A DNA stretch of 62,042 nucleotides, taken from the NCBI GenBank assembly GCA_004335835.1, contig RWJK01001928.1:1-62042 (forward strand), written 5' to 3'. The notes below the pieces were generated by a model, which did not search any database, had not been told where the DNA came from, and was given only the letters and a program-made list of their open reading frames with translations. Of this stretch, positions 43,801 through 53,412 are shown piece by piece. Positions within the stretch are counted from its first letter, which is position 1, and every line of letters starts with the position of its first letter. This DNA comes from Scenedesmus sp. ARA3 (lineage: Eukaryota > Chlorophyta > Chlorophyceae > Sphaeropleales > Scenedesmaceae). Made by a program: the position numbers and the translations under genes.

Positions 43801-45401
43801 TCTGCTGCTGTTTCTGCTGCTGCTGCTGCTGCTGCCGCTGCCGCCAGGGACTACTTTTTCCACAAGGAGGGCACCGCCAACGGCGGCAACAGAGCCGCGA
43901 CCGTGCTGAGCTACCTGTCTGATGTGGAAGAAGGGGGAGAGACGGTGAGGTGGCTGCACCTGCGCAGCGGTGCTGCAGTGTCCGCGCGTGGTTCTGTTTC
44001 CTTGTCAGCCGCGCAGTTGAGCATCGGTCCTGCTTGTGTGTGGAAGCATGGCATGGCATGGCATGGCAAGCATGGCAAGTATGGCCGTTCCTGGGTCAGC
44101 AAGATGTTGACGACATTGATCATGAGCGAAACAAGCTTGCAGACAGTTGCGAGCCGATGGGTAGCATGGCAAGCATAGCCGTGCCTGCACTTGATGTCAA
44201 GGTGCACTGCCTGCTGTGCATGCGCTGAAGCCCACACCACCACCATTCAAGCCCACAAAGTTGCAACTGTACGCAGGTCTTCCCCAACATCCCTGCGCCT
44301 GGAGGGGAGAACGAAAGGCTTCAGTGAGTGTGCACGCAAGCATCTGGCAAAACAAAACCCTGACGACCTTCAACCCACATCGCTGCCGCTGTGCGCAGGT
44401 CTTTCCCAACATCCCTGCGCCTGGAGGGGAGAATGTTGGCTTCAGCGAGTGTGCACGCAAGCACCTGGCAGTGAGGCCGCGCAAGGGCGATGCTGTGCTG
44501 TTCCACTCAATTGCTCTGCACGGGGCCCTTGAGAAGAAGAGCCTGCACGCGGCGTGCCCTGTGATCAAGGTGCGCTGACCTGGCGTGGCGTGACATATCT
44601 GCGCTGATGCGCAAACCATGCGAGCCACTGCATATGCCTGCTGTTGGTAGCTGGATTTGGGGTGTGTGTTTTGGCAACCTGTTGCAACAGCACCACACAC
44701 AGCAGTCGCGCTCCAGGTTTCGCTGGCTTGCCGCGTAATGGCAGGCAAGGCAGCTGACCTGTTCTCTCCATGCTAATGCAGAGTGTCAAGTATCTCCATG
44801 GCAAGGTGGCTGCACGTGGAGCACTGCGCGACTGGGAGGATCATTTCTGCTTAGTTGTTGTCCTGCCTGTCTTAATGGTGTGTTGCGCTGTGCTCCGTGC
44901 TGCTCTGTGACTTCCCCTTGCTGCTGCTGCTACAGGGTGTCAAGTAGTCCATGGCAAGGTGGCTGCACGTGGAGCACTGCGCGACTGGCTTGATCCTTTC
45001 ATGCTTAGCCATTGATCTGCGTTCGTAATGGTTTGTGTTGCCCTCTGCCCTGCGCTGCCCTGCTGCTTCTGCAGGGTGTCAAGTACTCCATGGCAAAATG
45101 GATCCACGTAGGGCACTACGCGACTGCCGGCGAAGTCCCAATTGCAATTGAGCAGGAGGTTCACCGAATACCAAAACCCAAGGGCGCCTGCGAAGACGAT
45201 AATGACTTTTGCGACTCGTGGGCGGGCACCGGAGAGTGCACAAATAACGTGGCATACATGATTGGCAGCAAGTATGCGCCGGGGCATTGCCTGAAGGCAT
45301 GCGGCATGTGTCATTTGCTGAAGGAGTGGAAGGGGGAGGGGGAGGGGCAGCAGCAGCAGCAGCAGCAGGGGCAGGCGGAAGCTGAGGTGACAGCAGCATG
45401 A
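41374..45401 (+). CDS. Secretory prolyl 4-hydroxylase with C-terminal ShKT domain
   Basis: Eight exons: 41374-41482, 41650-41759, 42061-42112, 42280-42426, 43532-43634, 43848-43944, 44399-44569, 45075-45401, phases matching, 371 residues. A signal peptide (MPKRDTTLRLLLLAALCLLAA) sends it to the ER/Golgi. There the enzyme would hydroxylate proline in Hyp-rich wall glycoproteins using Fe(II), 2-oxoglutarate and O2. The double-stranded beta-helix core has FLSPEECDHII, RTSSGVFLERGQDD, the HxD iron ligands His173/Asp175 (YDAHWDYF), distal His256 (SLHAACPV) and the 2-oxoglutarate Lys266 (GVKYSMAKW). A six-Cys ShKT module fills residues 302-342 (CEDDNDFC ... CLKACGMC), a common algal P4H appendage. 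The 148-N gap (42122-42269) falls in the intron between exons 3 and 4 in this model, so an extra exon there is possible. Echo copies precede or follow exons 4, 5, 7 and 8. Confidence 0.9.
42122..42269. other. Assembly gap (148 N)
   Basis: Starts 9 bases into the intron after P4H exon 3 and ends 10 bases before the exon 4 start. Its flanks do not repeat each other. Confidence 0.95.
42380..42665 (+). repeat. Donor-side echoes of P4H exon 4
   Basis: RTSSGVFLERGQDDVVKG with donor (42377-42432) is echoed near 42500-42560 (CACCAGCAGCGGCGTG, later GGACGATG, donor GGGTGAGC kept) and near 42612-42665 in a decayed form (GCGGTGCAGGTCCGGGTTGT). Confidence 0.85.
42923..43580 (+). repeat. Six-copy 121-bp array of P4H exon 5 acceptor side
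   Basis: Units start (after TGCAG) at 42923, 43044, 43169, 43290, 43411 and 43532, spaced 121, 125, 121, 121 and 121 bp. Each holds CCATTGAGCAGCGC and the coding run AIEQRIAAWTLLP, then about 60 bp of intron ending in the next acceptor. Units three to five are nearly identical to one another and share a frameshifting change (CTGCCGTGGGCAGC). Only the last continues as a full exon with donor. Confidence 0.97.
43759..43847 (+). repeat. CTG tract leading to P4H exon 6 acceptor
   Basis: About 13 CTG units, followed by TTTCTGCTG units and a second CTG run, end in CCGCCAG at exon 6. Confidence 0.8.
44045..44090 (+). repeat. GGCAT pentanucleotide repeat in P4H intron 6
   Basis: Several consecutive GCATG units, then GCAAGCATGGCAAGTATGGC. 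Confidence 0.7.
44276..44350 (+). repeat. Acceptor-side echo of P4H exon 7
   Basis: GTCTTCCCCAACATCCCTGC and the next ~55 bp (VFPNIPAPGGEN, then FSECARKHLA) precede the real exon 7 by 122 bp, with the same GCAG acceptor. A four-base change after GAGAACG breaks the frame. Confidence 0.92.
44779..44992 (+). repeat. Two acceptor-side echoes of P4H exon 8
   Basis: GTGTCAAGTA..CCATGGCAAGGTGGCTGCACGTGGAGCACTGCGCGACTGG occurs near 44783-44840 and 44937-44992, and in true form (GVKYSMAKWIHVGHYAT) at 45075. The echoes lack a reading frame but share CTGCACGTGGAGCACTGCGC, so one was copied from the other. Confidence 0.92.
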
Positions 45402-46634
45402 TCTGGCAGCTGGCGTGTAGTACGGTTATATATTAATAGCAGGTGTCAGCTGGTTCATCGGGCATATGCTTTCCTTGTGCACTTCCAAGAACTGAGCCAA
45501 ACTCATATGGCACTCTGGGAAACACATGATCAAATGTTGCAGGACTGCGCTGCCTTATTCAGCATCCTTCCAGCAGTTCCACCAACAGCACTGCGGCTGC
45601 GATTCTTACTATATGCCTGGTAGCTACTGCATGCCTGGTCTAGTGCACTGATGAAGAGCTGCACTGCAATAACATCTGTGGGTTGGTGTGATATTGGGGC
45701 AACTTGGCAAAACACCATCATGGGTGGGCTTTTCTGCAGACTGCTGCGCTGCGGATGTAACAAAATGATTTGTGGCTACGATGGTACCGAAGTACTTGGC
45801 CACCTTCATATGGTGGAGCCGAGTCTGCTGCATAATTATCACGGCGGCTGTATCAAGACCATATGAGCCTGTGAATGACTGCAAGCAGCCGCGTTGTTTG
45901 GTGGTGTCTTGCTTTGGTCTGTTGGCGTGACATCTGTTGAGTGACCACGCCGCTTGTTGGCGCATGGCCTGCAACAGTCTCAAACATAGCTCAGTTACAA
46001 CTTCACACCAGATCTGGAGGCTACATGTCGCCAGCATCAGTGCAGCTAGTACGACTGCACACTAGCGCAGTGTTGGCCAGTGGCAAGCAGTATGCGTCAC
46101 AACAGCAGCAGCCAGCACTGCTGTGATGCAACGGTCAAAGTGGCATTCCTTCAAACAGCGACTTGGAGCAAACAGCACCACCGTGCAAAGCTGCTTGAGC
46201 AAAGCTGCACCGAACCTTGGCAGTGTAACACAGCTCAATGCTGACCCCCGCAGCTCAACAGCAACTCGTGATTCATCAACTGCTATGCAGCCCCCCCAAC
46301 AACTCAACAAATTGCATCAGAACCACAAGAACGTGATGCCGCATTTATGCTATGCCATGCATGCAACGACCGGGGCCTTGACGTACCCCATGCATGACAA
46401 GCCATCAGCATTGTGGTCAACATATGGCAAATACAATAACAGCCCGTAGTGCGCCATCTGTGGGGCAGCAGTCAAACGCCACGCACTCGGACGCCAGATG
46501 CTACCCCACCTTGTAAAACAGGTGCAACACAAGGCGCAGGACCTGCGCAATCCCGCTCTGCATGCCTTTGCACTCACGCCTGTGTCAGGCAGTACCTGAC
46601 TGCATCCCACACAGGGCCAGCAAGAACTGAGATC
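45402..46634. other. Convergent intergenic region / 3' UTRs
   Basis: Lies between the P4H gene (+) and the dehydrogenase gene (-). No exon is supportable; the small open frames lack any family signal. Confidence 0.45.
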
Positions 46635-46833
46635 TTATGTCCTGCCGGCAGGTGGAAGTGTGACCGCCTCTGTTGCCCCCGGCTGCAGCACCACCTTGAT
46701 GCAGCCATCACTCTTCTCGTTGAAGATCTTGTAGCCCTTGGGGGCCTGCTCCAGCGGCAGCACGTGCGTGATGACCATAGACGGCACCAGCTCGCCTGTG
46801 GGTGTGGTGGCAGCAGCCGCAGCAGCAGCAGTC

Positions 46834-46869
<36 letters not shown>

Positions 46870-47467
46870 TATTACCACACACACATTCATCATCTGATAG
46901 CCCTTGGGCGCCTGGTCAAGGGGCAGCACGTGCGTGATGACCATGGACGGCACCAGCTCGCCTGCACAAAATGAGCAGTGGCAGCATCGGCAGCAGCAGC
47001 AGCAGCAGCAGTCATAACGGCTTCTGATTACAGCAACTTGAACATGTAAGAGAGTGTTCATGATAGAAGATGCCAGCTCACCTCAGCGGTGGCAGCGGCA
47101 GCGGCAGCAGCAGCATCAGCAGCAGTTTGGGAGCGTGCTGGCCATAACAAGCAGGTTCTATCAAGCGGAGCTGCAGCTGGATGCACATTGTGCCACATCA
47201 GCAACAGCAAGCAGGAATGCTCGGAGGCAGCACATCAGGGGTTGATTTGAACCATCTGGCACTTCCCATGGCACCCCCAAAACTGCTGCCTTCAAAATGC
47301 ACAAGACCCTGTCTGTCTTGTGCTTTTGAGAGGAAACCCTGCAACCGCCAAGGCTGTTACATGTCTCACCTGCCTGCACCTTGGGCAGCAGCGTGGGCCA
47401 GTAGCGCTGCACGGGCGTCTGACCGCCACGCATGGTCAGCTGCTTCTCCATGAACGCGCCTGGGGGG

Positions 47468-47527
<60 letters not shown>

Positions 47528-50511
47528 CAGGCGCAGCAGGATTTGTCAGCGACTCTTCATATGACGCACCTGGTGCACTGGAGGAGAGTGAGAGCAGCCA
47601 GCAGGGGTTGGAGTGAGAGTGCCAGGCGTGGCAATCCCAAGGAGGGACCCAGAACACAAAAGGCCAAGTAGGGCAGCTGCTTCTCCATGCATGCACCTGA
47701 TGTTGGGCAGTCAAGCAGTCAAGGCAGGATGGGGTGAGATGAGGTAAGCATTGGCAGCGGGTGACAAGGGTTGGGGCTATGAGCAGCACACACCATGCAC
47801 TGAGGTGAGCCAACACATATACAGTAGCGCTTCACAGGCTGTGTTGTCTGCTGCTTCGTTGAGTGCCGGGATGACCAAGAGTCGGCGAAGCAAGAGACAG
47901 CATTGGCTGTGAATGCTGCACTGACGTACCACATTGTACACGCCGCACGTGCCCTGCCTATCAAAGGCAGCAGCAGCTGCTGCCCGACCATAGAACTGCA
48001 AAATTTCAATCAAAGCTCCAACAACACCGAAAAAACCGGCTGATTACACTGAGTGACGAGCTAGTAGGACCCGCAATGGGCAGACAACAATAAGCAGACA
48101 AACCAACTGAACTCAATGAACTAGCTGAACCATGATTCAGACAGGAAGACAGCATCGCAAACCATCCAATGGGTCAGACAAGCACCAGAAAGAAAGCAAA
48201 GCACGCTGCACAGGATGTGCAATCTGCTGTGTCAGAGCCCCTGAGGATGGCACAGGAGGCCTCCGACACAGAAGACAGCATGCATTGTATGTGAGCGCAG
48301 CACTGCCCCATGGCAGCAGGCACACCCCACCAGAATGATATGCCAATCGGCACAGCTGCTGATGCCTGATTACTATGTTACTATGTTACTATGTTACTAT
48401 GCTTCACGTGAGGTGACTCACCAGCAGCAAGGGTACTTAGCTCTGGCTGCCAGCTAGATGCTTGTTAACTACTCAGGCACATGGTGTGTGAAATTGAATT
48501 GGCCCAACCCAACGAAGCCCCAGATCATCACTCACCGATGTTGAGGTGGTTCACGAAGCCGATGTACACTCCCACTCATCAATGCTGAGGTCGCCACACA
48601 GCGTGCTCAATGCCAATTACGGACGTGACAGCGGCTGTTACTGCCCAAACACACAAACCGCTCACCGATGTTGAGGTGGTTCACGAAGCCGATGTACACG
48701 CCCACCATGGAGATGTGAGTCCTGCACAGAAGCCCACTCACTCATGTAAAGGCGGGCCACAAAACCCCACCGGACACCACAGAACCCCACTCACCGATGT
48801 TGAGGTGGTTCACGCCCACTCACACATGTTCATGTCAGGGACAAAGCGCCTCAACCCACTCATCAGGCAACACTCCTGGCATTCGCTCACCGATGTTGAG
48901 ATGGTTCACGAAGCCAATGTACACGCCCACAATGGAGATGCCAGCAATGCACAGCAGCCCAATTACACATGTTCAGGTGAATTTTTTTCTTCATAAAGCC
49001 CCACACAAGCCCACAGCATCCCGCTCGCCGATGTTGAGGTGGTTCACAAAGCCAATGCAAACTCCCACTCGCACATCCGTAAGCGACAAACCCCGGTCAT
49101 CACTCGCACTTGTCTTCAAATGAAACTTGTGGCTATCTTATGCTCACCGATGTTGAGGTGGTTCACGAAGCCGATGTACACGCCCACAATGGAGATGCGC
49201 CCGCCCTTGCGCACAGCAGTGATCATCTCGTTCAGCATGTCTGCAGTGTCGGTCTCCAGCTGCAGCTTCATCTCAATGGCATGCAGCCAGGACTTGCTGT
49301 AGTGGAAGCCGGCAGCCTCAATCACCACATCAGGGCCACGCCCAGGCTCGTTGGCGGTCATCTCCCTGCAGCAGAAACAGCAGCAGCACCATCACCAGCA
49401 GCAGCAGGAGCAGAAACTTCATCTCCGATTGCATGCAGCCAGGACTTGCTGTAATGGAAGCCGGCCGCCTCAATGACAACATCAGGGCCACGCCCGGGCT
49501 CGTTGGCAGTCATCTCCCTGCAATGGCAGCAGCAGCAGCAGCAGCAGGAGTAGAGGGCCATGTAAGCTGTCAACGCAACACCTACCCCATGTCGCGCCAA
49601 ATGCGGGCTCTGCTTGTCAACACTGCATAGCATGCGAGTTTCTTGACAAGTGGTTTTGCACCAAACAACGAAAGCAGTTCCACGCCATGCCCCTGCCACT
49701 GCCAAGACCATTAGAGGACATAACAGTTGACTTCTTGGAATGTGCCAGCTCACCTCATCCCTGAGACAGTCTCCTTCTCCTTGAAGTTGAGCATCTCCGC
49801 ACCTGGCAGCGCCCCCTTGACAAAGTCCAGCGGTCAACCACACAACACGGCACACGTACTTCTTGCATTAAACATGTATCAAGATCATATTTATACAGCA
49901 GATGCAAAGCTGCACACCTTCAAGCATGTATGATAAACCCACCTCAGCCCTGAGACGGTCTCCTTGTCCTTGAAGTTCAGTGTCTCCACCCCTGGCAGCT
50001 TCCTCTTGACAAAGTCCAGCCGGCCGACAGCTGCACAACACCATGTAGCATGTTGACTCGCAAAACACAAAACAAAACAAATGCGTCATGACATGACAAA
50101 CCCACCTCAGCGCTGAGACAGTCTCCTTCTCCTTGTACTTCAGTGTCTCAACTCCTCGCAGCTTCCTCTTGACAAAGTCTGCCGGTCCAACACCACAACA
50201 TAGCACATGAACATCTTGCACTCAACAAATGTATCAAACCTGCCTGAGCGCTGGCACAATGACACCGTGAATGCTGCACGCTGCGAATCACAGTCAAATA
50301 CCCATATGTAACATGTTGCGCAACATGTCAGCTCACCTCAGCGCCGACACGGTCTCCTTCTCCTTGAAGTTAAGCGTCTCAACGCCTGGCAGCTTCCTCT
50401 TGACAAAGTCCAGCCGGTCCTGCACGCTGTCGATCATGATCACACGGCGCGCGCCCCTGTGCTGGGCACAGTGCGCGGCCAGGATGCCCACTGCAGTAGC
50501 AGCAGTAGCAG

Positions 50512-50568
<57 letters not shown>

Positions 50569-53381
50569 GCAGGGTGATCCAAGGTAGGCAACAATGCATC
50601 GCCTCATGCAATACACCCCACAGCTACGTCACGCACCTTGTGTCTACATTACATTGTGTAGACTACGTTTGAGGATGACCACCAACAGCTGAGCAGCCCT
50701 CTGCTGCATACTCATCAAGCAGCTCATGCTACGCACCTGGCCCCGCGCCCCAGATGGCCACCACGTCCCCCTCATGCACCTCGCGCATCACGCGGCCCTC
50801 TCCTTCACTGTTCACAATAAGATGCAGACTGCAATATCCATGTGCATTTACACCACCCACCTGGTCCTGCGCCCCAGATGGCCACCACATCCCCCTCATG
50901 CACCTCGCCCATCTCGTTTGCATGCCACGCAGTGGGCAGGATGTCGGTGAGGAACAGCGCATCGTGATCGGCAAGGCCATCAGGCACCTTCAGGCAGTTC
51001 ACGTCACCTGCAGGCGGTGCATGATTGTGACACGGCGGCAGCAGCAGCAGCAGCAGTGCTCAAGCTGTGGGCAGGATGTCCGTCAGGACAGCACATCATG
51101 ATCAGCCAGGCCATCAGGCACCTTCAGGCAGTTCACATCACCTGCAGAACAGCGCACACAAGACAATGCCGAAGCAGTCCACAGGTGGGTTACAGCATCT
51201 GCAGGTTGCGCTTTTACCCCTGTTATGGAGCATCGTGCGCACCATCAGCAGAGGGTGCGCAGAGCAGAGAGTATGATGGTTCTGGGGCAGCAAGAGATTC
51301 GGTGCTGCATTTTCAAGCAAGCCCCGAACAGCACTCATCAGCTGTGTATGTTTTGCGCAACCGCACACTGCATGTCCATGCAGCTTCATCTGAAACCAAA
51401 CTACGTTTGGAACCATGGATGAAACAGATAGAAACACAACTAGAAGAAACAGCCGAAGCCAGCGGGAGCGCAAAGCTTGTCTGTAGCAGCACAGCAAATC
51501 ACGCGACAGGCTGGAGCGTCATATGAGGCAAACTCTACAGCAACAACAGAGGCCCCGCTGCTTCCAAGCTGTCTAGGGGGTCAAGAGTGGCTGCTGCTTT
51601 TGACAGGCAACAGCACCCCGACCACCTGGCTGCGAAGGACCGTGAATGTGCTGCTATGTCTGCAGTGCTGCTGCTGCTGCTGCCGCTGCTGCTGCTGCAC
51701 TGCTGCTGCTGTGCTCACCAAAGGGCACCCTCGCGTACTTAGTCTGCCAGGTTACGTAGCAAAGTGTACCAGCCAGCATACCTCACATGCAGCGACATCC
51801 ATTACTGCTGCAGTGCCACTGCTGTACAAATACTCAGCCAAACCCTCACACGAACAACACAGGCTTGGTTGCCTCCTAATCAGGCGGTTGAAGCGTGCTG
51901 CAACTGTTGAACAGTAGGCGAACCCTGCAACCAGCTGGTTTGGAAGCACGTCAGGTGTGCTGCACCACCTGTACTACTGCTACATTGCTGCTGGGCTGCT
52001 GCCGGCTGTTACAAAAGGGCAACCTCGCATAGCCTGCCTGCCCGCCTGCTTCATGCTGCTGCTGCTGCTGCTGCCTCACGACTGCCGCTGCTGCTGCTGC
52101 TGCTCTCACCAAAAGGCACCCTCACATAGTCAGCCTGCCCGCCCTGGTAGCCGCCTGGTTGAGGTGGTTGTCCTGGAAAATGAGACTGGGAGTTCAAAAT
52201 GGCTGCTGCCGTTCTACAGCAACTCCTTTTTAACCACCTGCTTATTCAAAGACCTCAGGCGTGCCGGCAATAATGCTGCTGCTGCTGCGTTGCAACTACT
52301 GCTGCTGCGTCCACAGCACTGCTGCCAGCTCTCACCAAAAGGCACCCTCACAAAGTCCGCCTGCCCTCCCTGATAGCCGCCTGTGAGGTGGCTGTAGCCA
52401 AAGAAGCCGCCTGCAGCCTGGCCATACATGGCCTCCTGCACCTGCAAACACAAACATCAAAACATGTGTCCACACTGCTGTTACTGCATCCGGCTCTCAC
52501 CAAAAGGCACCCTCACGTAGTCGGCCTGGCCGCCCTGGTAGCCGCCTGCAAGGTGGCTGTAGCCGAAGACACCACCCATGGCCTGGCCGTACATGGCCTC
52601 CGAAATCTGCAAACGCAAACATCGAACAACATTGAAATTGACCGAGTTGCTTGGTGCTAAAGCATAGATATCATGTGAGGTGGCTGCAGCCAAAGACGCC
52701 ACCCATGGCCTGGCCGTACATAGCCTCCGACACCTGCAGGAACCAGTAGCGGGAGTTTGCAGTGCAGTTGATTGATGTTACAAACGAAGACACCATGTGA
52801 GGTGGCTGTAGCCAAAGAAGCCGCCAGCTGCCTGGCCGTACATTGTCTTGTGCACCTGCAACATTCAATCAGTAGTAGCAGCAACATGCAGTGCAGTTGT
52901 TTGGCATTACATACAAACACACCATGTGAGGTGAAATTGATTGATTGATGAGAGGTGGCTGTACGCCAAAGAAGCCACCAGCTGCCTGGCCCAACAAAGA
53001 CAAAAGAAATGTAAGGCATGAGGTTGGAGGGCCCTTGCATTTAATACACGCCCAGTGAGGTGACTGCAGTCAAACAGGCCGCCTGCAGCCTGGCGATACA
53101 TGGACTCCTGCACCTGCATCGTGAAACAAGTGAACCAAGCAGCGGGGCTGCATGGTTGGAGGAGCTGGTTGGCACACCTACTTGAGCTCAACTGTGCTGT
53201 GACACTGTACGACTATTTCACACTCCACAGCCAACAGACAGCATAACAAGAAACACACACCTTGCTGGGGTTGGTGCTGTCGCAGCTGCTCTGGTAGCCG
53301 TGGTTGCAGAAGAAGCAGTGCCCACAGGCAATGTCAAACGCCACCAGCACACGGTCACCCCTGCAGGCGCGAAAAGCAGCG

Positions 53382-53412
<31 letters not shown>

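Noticed and set aside
45075..45401. ShKT module as a stand-alone toxin-like peptide
   Set aside because: It is encoded in the same exon and frame as the P4H 2-oxoglutarate site, as in many algal and animal P4H proteins, so it is an accessory domain and not a toxin gene.
48531..49190. CRISPR-like or minisatellite array
   Set aside because: The 40-bp repeat is the dehydrogenase exon 8 end plus donor. It is part of the exon-echo series.
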